A stretch of DNA of 64,000 nt from a virus: the IMG/VR virus record IMGVR_UViG_3300032323_000939, positions 31,506-95,505 of that record; one strand, given 5' to 3'. Shown piece by piece: positions 42,439-48,485 of this stretch; position 1 is the stretch's first letter, and each line of letters begins with the position of its first letter. Both the position numbers and the translations under genes were made by a program. The notes below the pieces were generated by a model. That model saw only the letters and a program-made list of their open reading frames with translations, ran no database searches and was not told the origin of the DNA.

Positions 42439-42614
42439 TAGAAAAATCCTGGCTTTGCTATTTGTTGGTTGGCTCCTGGAGCATACTTGTTTTGAACTGA
42501 AGATATCTTTAAAGGCTGTGGATCATCAAACTTTAAGTTTTTTGGCATAGCACCCATCTTAGTCATACTACTGGTGTTTAGACTAAATTGACCCTTTGAC
42601 AAGTTCTGATTCAT
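42438..42614 (-). CDS. Small protein with N-L-S-x-x-Q-F start
   Basis: This 58-residue frame starts MNQNLSKGQFSLNTSSMTKM and contains GAMPKNLKFDDPQPLKISSV. Its opening 'N-L-S-K-G-Q-F' matches the N-terminal motif shared by several small proteins at 46.5-48.4 kb. The remainder is polar and Pro-containing, with no known fold. It overlaps the DUF7455-like gene start by TAATG. Confidence 0.6.
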   Translation of the reverse strand: MNQNLSKGQFSLNTSSMTKMGAMPKNLKFDDPQPLKISSVQNKYAPGANQQIAKPGFF

Positions 42615-42674
42615 GTATTAATTTTGCCCTCTTTATCGTGTACTGTACGCTTATACAAAAGGAGGATAGACCCT

Positions 42675-42815
42675 ATGAAATTATGGGAAGTAATAAAAGC
42701 ATTTTGGTGCAAACATGGAGAAGTTGTAAACTCATCATGTCCATTTACTGAGAAAACCTATGAGGTATGTGTGGATTGTGGTGTAACTGTTTCGGTGATT
42801 AGAACTCACTCGTAA
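42675..42815 (+). CDS. Small zinc-site protein, plus strand
   Basis: This 46-residue protein starts MKLWEVIKAFWCKHGEVVNS and has PFTEKTYEVCVDCGVTVSVI. Its C-x-H plus later C-V-D-C suggests a zinc site. A strong AGGAGG lies nine bases before the ATG, one of the best ribosome sites in the window. It is the first gene of a two-gene plus-strand unit embedded in the minus-strand block, so it probably has its own promoter in 42615-42660. Confidence 0.7.
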   Translation: MKLWEVIKAFWCKHGEVVNSSCPFTEKTYEVCVDCGVTVSVIRTHS

Positions 42816-42994
42816 TGCCAATTTACACATATGCGTGCATGTCTTGTGATACGGATTATGAAAAAGAGCGTAGCATAAACGATGCAGAACCAAAATACAT
42901 CTGCGAAAGTTGTGGCTACGCTCTAATTCGAACTTATACTCCAGTTACCGCCGTGTTTAAAGGCGGAGGGTTTTACAAAACGGATAACCGTTAG
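42815..42994 (+). CDS. FmdB-type zinc-ribbon protein
   Basis: This 59-residue frame reads MPIYTYACMSCDTDYEKERS then INDAEPKYICESCGYALIRT and FKGGGFYKTDNR. 'M-P-x-Y-x-Y-x-C-x-x-C' with a second C-x2-C and 'F-x-G-x-G-F-Y-x-T-D' are hallmarks of FmdB-like putative regulators found in bacteria and phages. It overlaps its upstream partner by TAATG and the holin gene on the other strand by four bases. Confidence 0.85.
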   Translation: MPIYTYACMSCDTDYEKERSINDAEPKYICESCGYALIRTYTPVTAVFKGGGFYKTDNR

Positions 42995-43314
42995 TTATAG
43001 TTAGGGTCAATTTTTGCTTGCTTGTCAGCAGCCTGACGATTTTCTACCTCTGTATCGGCAACAGTCTTTGCGCCTCTATCTACAGTTGAAAATGCAGCAT
43101 TGATTTCATCTAGAGACAGTTTGCCATCATCCATAAATGCACGGGCTAACTTTTCTACTACTGCTGCGACCGCTGTAAGACCAGCAACTGTTACTGCAGT
43201 AATTGTATCTACGCCAGCAATAGCACCAGCACCAATCACAGACAGACCAGATGCTGCAAAGACAGCAACAATACGCATTAATACATTTTTAAGTGATGCC
43301 ATAGTGTTCTTCAT
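42991..43314 (-). CDS. Holin-like protein
   Basis: This 107-residue protein has two hydrophobic helices (IVAVFAASGLSVIGAGAIAG, about 14-33, and ITAVTVAGLTAVAAVVEKLA, about 38-57), then a charged tail with FMDDGKLSLDEINAAFSTVD. This Ala/Gly/Val membrane pair with an EF-like acidic C-terminus is typical of actinophage holins. It sits about 1 kb downstream of the endolysin, in the same orientation. It is a better holin candidate than the smaller membrane proteins at 39-40 kb. Confidence 0.75.
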   Translation of the reverse strand: MKNTMASLKNVLMRIVAVFAASGLSVIGAGAIAGVDTITAVTVAGLTAVAAVVEKLARAFMDDGKLSLDEINAAFSTVDRGAKTVADTEVENRQAADKQAKIDPNYN

Positions 43315-43351
43315 ACCGTTCTCGATTCCCCCTCGGATTGAAGTACTATTA

Positions 43352-43615
43352 TCAGTCTTGTTGGATTCCCATACGTTCTAAATACTTCTCTTTTTCACTC
43401 ATAAGGTATTCTTCAATCCTTTTATACTGAATTTGAACCTGTTCTGAGGTTGCTTCTATTTGTTCTGCTGTCATTTCTTTATTTAAATCCTTAAATGTCT
43501 CTACTGCCAAATCTAGTTCAGTTTTGGCTAGTGCTGCTTTTAATTGTGCGTCTTTCCATAAAAATTCTGCGTGTTCTTCTTTTCTTTGTTTTCTTTTATC
43601 CTGTGTCTTAGACAT
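43352..43615 (-). CDS. Coiled-coil phage protein
   Basis: This 87-residue charged helical protein (HAEFLWKDAQLKAALAKTEL, VETFKDLNKEMTAEQIEATS) has no cysteine or hydrophobic segment. GGAGG lies seven bases before the ATG. It lies between the holin-like and HslV-like genes. An adaptor or regulator for either neighbour is possible. Confidence 0.6.
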   Translation of the reverse strand: MSKTQDKRKQRKEEHAEFLWKDAQLKAALAKTELDLAVETFKDLNKEMTAEQIEATSEQVQIQYKRIEEYLMSEKEKYLERMGIQQD

Positions 43616-43713
43616 ATAGATCCTCCGTATATTTAGCCTATCAGAATGTTAGGAGCAGTTTATGCGGGCTCATGCTCAGGAGCCACATATTCAGTTGTTA
43701 GCGCAGTGTAACT

Positions 43714-43727
43714 TCACATGCATGTGA
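43714..43727. promoter_or_regulatory. 14-base perfect palindrome TCACATGCATGTGA
   Basis: This perfect palindrome lies in the 127-base gap upstream of the coiled-coil gene. Nearby, GGCTC/GAGCC at 43668-43685 forms a small hairpin. A repressor or CRP-like site is suggested by symmetry, but there is no partner protein. Confidence 0.35.
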
Positions 43728-43742
43728 TGCACACCACAAATG

Positions 43743-44288
43743 TTACTTATATTGTTCAATCTCCTGATATGGTCCAGATGTAAAGGCTGTTATCTTAGAT
43801 GCCGCTTCCATGGCTTCCATAGGTGTAGCACCAACCCATAGAGCGCCCAAGGCGTAGGTTCCACCAGAACCAATGGTGTAAAAACCCTCTACAGTTCTAA
43901 TTACAGATAGATCTTGGTCAATATCAAATAGTTCCCCACCAACAGCCATAATGAACTGAAATCTTAATCCATCTTTAGATTTATCGTGGTCTTCACTAAA
44001 GTCATATCCATTATCAACTAGACACTTACGCAAAGAAGGCATGGCCTTAGAAATCATAAAGTGATAGACATCTTTTGCATCTTTAGCAGTTAACTTTGGC
44101 GGAGTCCATATGTGTTGGGCAATATCGCATGGAGACACCTCACCAGCACCAGCAATTAAGAAGTCACCACGTTCTGCAATCTTCTTCATTTGTTCGTGAC
44201 GATATACTCGTCCGTTATCATCCGTTACTTGATTGTCTGCAAGTAATACACAATGATCTTCATACTGTACCCCAATGATTGTGGTCAT
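43743..44288 (-). CDS. HslV/proteasome-beta-like Ntn-hydrolase
   Basis: The ATG at 44288 has AAAGGGG six bases upstream. It gives M-T-T-I-I-G-V, so removal of Met would expose Thr1, the catalytic residue of HslV and proteasome beta subunits. Counting from Thr1, D17 is in LLADNQVTD and the K33-equivalent is in MKKIAE. The conserved Ser loop is in YTIGSGGTYALGALWVG, and the GAGEV segment fits the oxyanion glycine region. Length (180 after Met) matches HslV. No HslU-like ATPase is next to it. Confidence 0.82.
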   Translation of the reverse strand: MTTIIGVQYEDHCVLLADNQVTDDNGRVYRHEQMKKIAERGDFLIAGAGEVSPCDIAQHIWTPPKLTAKDAKDVYHFMISKAMPSLRKCLVDNGYDFSEDHDKSKDGLRFQFIMAVGGELFDIDQDLSVIRTVEGFYTIGSGGTYALGALWVGATPMEAMEAASKITAFTSGPYQEIEQYK

Positions 44289-44305
44289 CGACATCCCCTT
44301 TCAGT

Positions 44306-44345
44306 AGAAAGCCCCCCTAGGATACCAGAAGCATCCAGGAGGGCT
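44306..44345 (-). terminator. Terminator-like hairpin after the endolysin
   Basis: On the minus strand AGCCCTCCTGGAT pairs (with G-U pairs) with ATCCTAGGGGGGCT around a short loop, followed by TTTCT. It lies between the endolysin stop and the HslV-like start. Confidence 0.5.
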
Positions 44346-44365
44346 ATAGGGTTAATATGTCCGAT

Positions 44366-45106
44366 TTATAGGAGTTTGACCAGTTCTGCCCAGGTCTTAG
44401 GTCCAATGATGCCATTAGAGTCTAAGTTCTTATGGTTGTCTTGGAAAGCAATTACCTTGGCTCTTGTCTTTGGGCCATAGTTTCCATCAGCAATTAGGCT
44501 AAGTGCTCTCTGGATTATCTTTACACCTTCGCTCTTATCTCCAGGTTTAATAGTGCCTGGGAAAGCAGGAGCCTCTGGTGCAGGAATCTTTGCTGTAACT
44601 TCGTTACCAGAATAGTTTGGACGACCAAACCCAACAATAGAAACCATAACTTTCTTTTTATTGGCAATATAGCCACGAGTCTTAACTGCGACCTCTCCAC
44701 CATTACGTTGATCTCCTTTAGGATTGCCAGCAGTATTACCTTCAATACAAGTAACTGTTCCATCTCCGTTGTTCTCAACTACGATACCTACGTGGGAGAT
44801 TCTATCTACACCATCTCCAGGAAAATCAAAATAAGCAATATCGCCAGGTTGTGGTGATGCAGACTTTGCGTCTGTCCAAGTTCCCATCTTCTTGAAGGCA
44901 GCGGCACCTGCTACGGTTGATACCGTATTAGGGACCTTTACTCCTGCTTCTTTAGCGCACCACATAACAAATGATCCGCACCAAGGTAAGAAATTTGCTT
45001 TAGTAAAGGCACCGTACTTGGTTTCATTGTCTTTTGGACCTTCAATAGTTCCTACTTCTTTTTTTGCTACCGCAATTAGAGCGGCTGCCGTGTTCTTGTC
45101 TGCCAT
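44366..45106 (-). CDS. Endolysin: CHAP domain plus PG_binding_1
   Basis: This 246-residue protein has a CHAP amidase/endopeptidase domain with catalytic Cys43 in LPWCGSFVMWC and His105 in DRISHVGIVV. Supporting segments are SPQPGDIAYFDF and TCIEGNTAGN (E122). A linker rich in Pro/Ala follows. A peptidoglycan-binding domain (about 185-246) has GDKSEGVKIIQRAL, DGNYGPKTRAKVIAFQ and GIIGPKTWAEL. No signal peptide is visible, so release through a holin is expected. Confidence 0.92.
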   Translation of the reverse strand: MADKNTAAALIAVAKKEVGTIEGPKDNETKYGAFTKANFLPWCGSFVMWCAKEAGVKVPNTVSTVAGAAAFKKMGTWTDAKSASPQPGDIAYFDFPGDGVDRISHVGIVVENNGDGTVTCIEGNTAGNPKGDQRNGGEVAVKTRGYIANKKKVMVSIVGFGRPNYSGNEVTAKIPAPEAPAFPGTIKPGDKSEGVKIIQRALSLIADGNYGPKTRAKVIAFQDNHKNLDSNGIIGPKTWAELVKLL

Positions 45107-45138
45107 AGGGCTCCCTTCGTAAAAGACTATTGTTGCAG

Positions 45139-45155
45139 TATGGTAGGTTTAGCAC
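45139..45155 (+). promoter_or_regulatory. -10 element for a near-leaderless transcript
   Basis: TATGGT at 45139-45144 lies exactly 11 bases before ATG 45156, and no Shine-Dalgarno is present. The arrangement matches the one before the 20293 gene. The -35 region is weak. Confidence 0.4.
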
Positions 45156-45683
45156 ATGGCTAAAATTGTTGAGTTATCTAAAGATGAAGTAAGAATCTGT
45201 GCCCAATTAGGTATGGAGCGATGGTTAGCAAAATTTGGATCAACTGACCGTCCCAACTACGCACTAGGAAAAGCCAACGGCACCCTAGAGCGAGAGTTAC
45301 AAGCAAATGTCCGTGCAAATGTCGCTGAGTATGCGGTGGCTAAGTTGTACAGGATGCCTTGGACTGTCCCATGGTATCCAAATGAAGAACATCCGTATCG
45401 TATGGATCATCCTGATGTTGGTACAAATATTGAAGTGCGTTGCATTAGAACTAGAGACGCAATACCTGTATGGAAGAAAGATGTAAATAAAGGCGCAATA
45501 ATTGTTGGTGCCTATGTTGAAGATCAAGAGTATTTCTCTTCAGTAAAGGTATTTGGTTACTTACCAGTAGAGGAATGCCAGAAAGATGAATGGTGGACTC
45601 CATATGAGAACTCATGGCGAGTTCCTACGTCAGAGTTTATTGACGAGATTCCATCCTACTCATCAACACCTTTGCACGTTTAG
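45156..45683 (+). CDS. Putative restriction-fold nuclease, isolated plus-strand gene
   Basis: This 175-residue protein has an N-terminal helical part (ICAQLGMERWLAKFGSTDRP, RANVAEYAVAKLYRMPWTVP). HPDVGTNIEVRCIRTRDAIP then follows with KDVNKGAIIVGAYVEDQ, a pattern like the D-x(n)-[DE]-x-[KR] core of PD-(D/E)XK nucleases. Its 3' end overlaps the downstream convergent gene by 47 bases. It is alone on the plus strand, with its own -10 element, and may be a moron. Confidence 0.5.
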   Translation: MAKIVELSKDEVRICAQLGMERWLAKFGSTDRPNYALGKANGTLERELQANVRANVAEYAVAKLYRMPWTVPWYPNEEHPYRMDHPDVGTNIEVRCIRTRDAIPVWKKDVNKGAIIVGAYVEDQEYFSSVKVFGYLPVEECQKDEWWTPYENSWRVPTSEFIDEIPSYSSTPLHV

Positions 45684-45993
45684 AAGGCTCTTTAGTTAAG
45701 AAGCCTCTTCCCTTGGCTTTTTCATAAGGAACTGGAGTTTTAAATTGGTCTGCTGTTGGATCAACCACATCTCCTGATTTATGTTTTAAAAACCAGTGAC
45801 TAGTTCCTTCATGTTTAATTTGCATTGGAGTGTAACCAGCAGCCTTACCACCTAGAGAGTGGTACACCGCTTCACTTGCTACATAGCAATGCCCAGTAGT
45901 TTTGCATTCGTGTCCACGAAACTCTGGACTACGCAAATCATCACTGAGATGCTCTCTAACATTAGTAACTATCTGGTGATCGTAGTTATTCAT
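45637..45993 (-). CDS. Papain-like/transglutaminase-like small protein
   Basis: This 118-residue protein has CKTTGHCYVASEAVYHSLGG (a conserved Cys before a helix), GYTPMQIKHEGTSHWFLKHK (His) and SGDVVDPTADQF (Asp). This Cys-His-Asp order and the HWFL-DPT segment are those of papain-like peptidase folds seen in phage polyvalent proteins. The start is MNNYDHQIVTNVREHLSDDL. It opens the minus-strand effector cluster. Activity is inferred. Confidence 0.6.
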   Translation of the reverse strand: MNNYDHQIVTNVREHLSDDLRSPEFRGHECKTTGHCYVASEAVYHSLGGKAAGYTPMQIKHEGTSHWFLKHKSGDVVDPTADQFKTPVPYEKAKGRGFLTKEPSKRAKVLMSRMESRQ

Positions 45994-46496
45994 TGAAACT
46001 GCCTAAAGTGTCCAGGATGAATATTGGTAGGAACATATTCTTTGCCCATCTTCTCATCGTAACTTCCTTTATCGGTAAAGTTAGTAGTCATTGCTAAGTG
46101 ACCGCCTAAGAAGTTTTCTTTTCTTTCACCTAATCCTGGTTGACGAAACACTGTTACTGGCACATGAGATACGCCTTCTGCCATTGCTGCTTCTAATCTG
46201 TGGTGGCCTTCTCCAACAACTCCCCACTTATTAGCATGATCATATGCAATCATAATTGGATTGTTAATGCCTTTACCTTTTTGAATATCTCCTCTAATTC
46301 CAGCAATAGTCTTTTCACTAGAAGGCTGTGCATCAGCGCCTCTGCGTCTGTGTTCCATTAAAGGAATTAAACGCTCAGTTCTAACCATGCCAGTAGCACT
46401 CTCTGTTGGATCTCCTTCAAGATGACCCTTGCCACCTGCTTTTCGTTGTTGCACATAATCAGGAACAGGAACATTAAATTGTTTTTGGTTTAACAT
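45990..46496 (-). CDS. ParB-like nuclease-domain protein
   Basis: This 168-residue protein begins MLNQKQFNVPVPDYVQQRKA and has RTERLIPLMEHRRR, NNPIMIAYDHANKWGVVGEG and HHRLEAAMAEGVSHVPVTVF. The 'G-[EN]-G-x-H-R-x-x-A-x-x-x-G' motif is the DNA-binding/CTPase-like box of the ParB/Srx superfamily. Members with isolated domains are frequent in phage accessory regions. It overlaps the upstream and downstream effector genes by one to four bases. Confidence 0.78.
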   Translation of the reverse strand: MLNQKQFNVPVPDYVQQRKAGGKGHLEGDPTESATGMVRTERLIPLMEHRRRGADAQPSSEKTIAGIRGDIQKGKGINNPIMIAYDHANKWGVVGEGHHRLEAAMAEGVSHVPVTVFRQPGLGERKENFLGGHLAMTTNFTDKGSYDEKMGKEYVPTNIHPGHFRQFQ

Positions 46497-46957
46497 TATG
46501 CTGTCATCTCTTTAGGAGTTTTATATGTGCGTCTTCTTGCTGGACGTTTACTGTCTTTACTCGCTACCCAAGAAGAAAAAGTGGGTGACTCATTTCTTCT
46601 TAGCCCATTCCAATTACCTGTAACAGGATCTGCTTCAGGTCCAGAGATACCAGTAACTTTTACTTTTGCTCCAGGTTTAACTGGAACTTCTTTTTCTGGA
46701 CTTTTAATATCTTTATCATTTAGATCAACTTGGGCACGGCTTAGTTTACGACTATTTGTCTCTACTGCACTGATAGGTACTTCTGCATGCATTACGGTGC
46801 CAAATGATCCAGCAAATCTTCTTGCTACTTTAGGGTCTGCTGACCAATGCATTCCAAGAGGTACGTCTTTTCTAAACTTACGAGTTACACCACGATGTAC
46901 TTGAAAAGTTAATTCTGGTTGATTCCACTGTCTTCCTAAGTTATTTTCAGCAGCCAT
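46496..46957 (-). CDS. ADP-ribosyltransferase-like small protein
   Basis: This 153-residue protein starts MAAENNLGRQWNQPELTFQV at TAATG with the upstream gene; an ATG at 46969 is in frame but not preferred. It has HRGVTRKF (R), GMHWSADPKVARRFAGSFG (S) and SPEKEVPVKPGAKVKVTGIS (E). That is the R-S-E order of arginine-type ADP-ribosyltransferases. The C-terminus is basic. Activity is untested, and the assignment is by motif. Confidence 0.6.
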   Translation of the reverse strand: MAAENNLGRQWNQPELTFQVHRGVTRKFRKDVPLGMHWSADPKVARRFAGSFGTVMHAEVPISAVETNSRKLSRAQVDLNDKDIKSPEKEVPVKPGAKVKVTGISGPEADPVTGNWNGLRRNESPTFSSWVASKDSKRPARRRTYKTPKEMTA

Positions 46958-47310
46958 TATGCTTTCCACTTTCTTGGTGGAGTGTATGTGCGTGTGCGGT
47001 CTCTTTTGTCACTTAATTTAGTGACAGCAGTTACGTGCACGGTGCTACCTTTCTTAACAGGAATCTCATTCTCCCAATACTCGTCATAGACTTGATTCTT
47101 CTTTAAGACGTCAGGGCGAGTCTCACGACTCTTCTTAGCCACTTGACCTTCAATAACAACACCTGGTCCTCGCCGAATAGGATTTCTTGCAAAACCTACC
47201 GCTCTCTCTGGATCTTCTGTCCAGTGCATGCCAAGAGGCTTCTTAACATCTGTAGTAGAACTTAATCCACGATACAGAGTATGAAACTGAGTAGAAGATA
47301 AATTACTCAT
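46957..47310 (-). CDS. ADP-ribosyltransferase-like small protein
   Basis: This 117-residue protein reads MSNLSSTQFHTLYRGLSSTT, then PLGMHWTEDPERAVGFARNP, VVIEGQVAK and WENEIPVKKGSTVHVTAVTK. The R, S/T and E elements align with its neighbour (46496-46957), so these are paralogues with a common ART-like scaffold. It overlaps upstream and downstream genes by one to eight bases. Confidence 0.6.
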   Translation of the reverse strand: MSNLSSTQFHTLYRGLSSTTDVKKPLGMHWTEDPERAVGFARNPIRRGPGVVIEGQVAKKSRETRPDVLKKNQVYDEYWENEIPVKKGSTVHVTAVTKLSDKRDRTRTYTPPRKWKA

Positions 47311-47554
47311 GTTCTTCCCTTGGTTCAGAGGTTTGACGCTTCTTTACGTTATAGCCAACCCTTGGACCTTGCATTAAATCTTTAATTCCCTCAGCACTAG
47401 ACATCTGTGTCTTATTTAAGTTGTTGTTTACCCATGCAGATATGTACTCAGATCCGCCTTCGTAATCTACGCTCTTAACTTTAAATCTTTCCTGGACGGA
47501 ATCCTTTCCGTAGCCAGTTTGAGAGTAACCTGTAAACTTAGACTTCTTCTTCAT
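47303..47554 (-). CDS. Unrecognised basic protein, 83 residues
   Basis: This protein starts MKKKSKFTGYSQTGYGKDSV, then QERFKVKSVDYEGGSEYISA and WVNNNLNKTQMSSAEGIKDL. It has a short strand-helix pattern but no known motif. It overlaps its neighbours by four to eight bases inside the effector cluster. No tag-like N-terminus. Confidence 0.6.
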   Translation of the reverse strand: MKKKSKFTGYSQTGYGKDSVQERFKVKSVDYEGGSEYISAWVNNNLNKTQMSSAEGIKDLMQGPRVGYNVKKRQTSEPREEHE

Positions 47555-47811
47555 AAGTAATCTTTACCGTAGTTCTCTCCATGCACCTTCTTTTGGACTG
47601 CTGGTACGAAGTGCTTGTGTGGAGTAGTTCCTGCAACTCTGTCACCTGCTTTATCGTGTTCGGCTTTATGCGCCTTCTCATCTATACCTGTGCGAGACCA
47701 TCCACCTTTTGGAGTAATGCCATGTTCTTTACGCAAATGTTCGGCAACAGACATATTAAATTTAATAGGAGTAAATTTAAACTGCTTACCTAAGTTATCG
47801 GATGCAGCCAT
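47551..47811 (-). CDS. His-rich small protein with N-L-G-x-Q-F start
   Basis: This 86-residue protein starts MAASDNLGKQFKFTPIKFNM and has VAEHLRKEHGITPKGGWSRT, then AHKAEHDKAG and TTPHKHFVPAVQKK. The His-rich pattern (H-x4-H, H-x3-H) suggests a metal site. I have seen similar 'H-L-x-x-x-H-G' small proteins in actinophages, without an assigned function. It shares the short N-terminal signature of its cluster. Confidence 0.65.
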   Translation of the reverse strand: MAASDNLGKQFKFTPIKFNMSVAEHLRKEHGITPKGGWSRTGIDEKAHKAEHDKAGDRVAGTTPHKHFVPAVQKKVHGENYGKDYL

Positions 47812-47943
47812 TTACTTACTGACCTTTGGCTTGTATGGCTCAATGCGAGATTTAATTGTTCCATCTTTACGCATAATTACAATCCAACCATCTTTAATTA
47901 CTTTCTTGTTAAATGGTTCGTTGCGTGTGTATTTAGCACTCAT
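47812..47943 (-). CDS. Small basic protein, 43 residues
   Basis: This 43-residue frame starts MSAKYTRNEPFNKKVIKDGW then IVIMRKDGTIKSRIEPYKPK. The 'G-W-x-V-I-M-R-x-D-G' strand pair resembles the start of small beta-hairpin proteins. It overlaps the Arr-like gene by four bases and ends directly before the next ATG. Confidence 0.62.
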   Translation of the reverse strand: MSAKYTRNEPFNKKVIKDGWIVIMRKDGTIKSRIEPYKPKVSK

Positions 47944-48257
47944 TTGTGTTCTCCTGTAATCATAAAGCCATGAGGTGAGGAATAGAACCTCTCACCCTCT
48001 ATGTTCCCAGATTCTTCTTTAACTTCTTTGCTAACTGGCTCTACTTTATAGACCTTCACTGGATTCTTCTCAAAACCTTTTGGCATCTTAGTCTCGCCAA
48101 AGAATCTTGCTTGCCCTGGATCACTTGTTGCCCAGGCACGAGCCATGCGGCCTTCACCCTCAGTAACAGCAGGAAATATAAAGCCACCACTTACATCTGC
48201 ACGAGTGCCGTGGTACATATCAGGAAACTGCTTAGGAGATAAGTTACGGCTACTCAT
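47940..48257 (-). CDS. Arr-like (rifampin ADP-ribosyltransferase fold) small protein
   Basis: This 105-residue protein reads MSSRNLSPKQFPDMYHGTRA, with GGFIFPAVTEG, MARAWATSDPGQARFFGETK and VKVYKVEPVSKEVKEE, ending SPHGFMITGEHK. The order 'Y-H-G-T-x-A-D-[LV] ... A-x-x-[AS] ... V-Y-x-V-E-P ... [IV]-T-G-E' matches the Arr family of small ADP-ribosyltransferases. It is shorter than typical Arr (about 140 residues). Activity and target are unknown. It carries the cluster's N-L-S-x-x-Q-F start. Confidence 0.65.
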   Translation of the reverse strand: MSSRNLSPKQFPDMYHGTRADVSGGFIFPAVTEGEGRMARAWATSDPGQARFFGETKMPKGFEKNPVKVYKVEPVSKEVKEESGNIEGERFYSSPHGFMITGEHK

Positions 48258-48385
48258 GCCTTGGTGCTACTTGCTGTATTAGATGCCTTAGATTTAGGGA
48301 CTATCTGCATAGCGACATTTACGTATTTATCTTTTGGCATGATCTTAACGCCAAATTGTTTAGGCGATATGTTCTTAGAACTCAT
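48254..48385 (-). CDS. Small protein with N-I-S-P-K-Q-F start
   Basis: This 43-residue frame begins MSSKNISPKQFGVKIMPKDK then YVNVAMQIVPKSKASNTASS. The first eleven residues are nearly the same as in the adjacent Arr-like protein (MSSRNLSPKQF), while the rest is unrelated. This is strong evidence that the start is a shared element. It overlaps both neighbours by ATGA. Confidence 0.65.
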   Translation of the reverse strand: MSSKNISPKQFGVKIMPKDKYVNVAMQIVPKSKASNTASSTKA

Positions 48386-48483
48386 TCTTTCACCTCACGA
48401 GAGTCAGTCTCACAGATGCACTTGCATGTGTCTACTGTGCAGACGCCGTAACTAATTTGATGAGTACATAATTTACAGGTCAT
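48382..48483 (-). CDS. 33-residue Cys-rich zinc-type protein
   Basis: The frame reads MTCKLCTHQISYGVCTVDTC then KCICETDSREVKE. Six cysteines and one His in C-x2-C ... C-x4-C-x-C-x-C spacing suggest a small zinc knuckle. It overlaps the next gene by ATGA and starts three bases after the GNAT stop. It was missed by length filters. Confidence 0.6.
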   Translation of the reverse strand: MTCKLCTHQISYGVCTVDTCKCICETDSREVKE

Positions 48484-48485
48484 AA

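Noticed and set aside
44366-45106. Endolysin as a Sec-secreted enzyme
   Set aside because: The N-terminus MADKNTAAALIAVAKKEV has no basic-hydrophobic signal pattern, so holin-dependent release is more likely.
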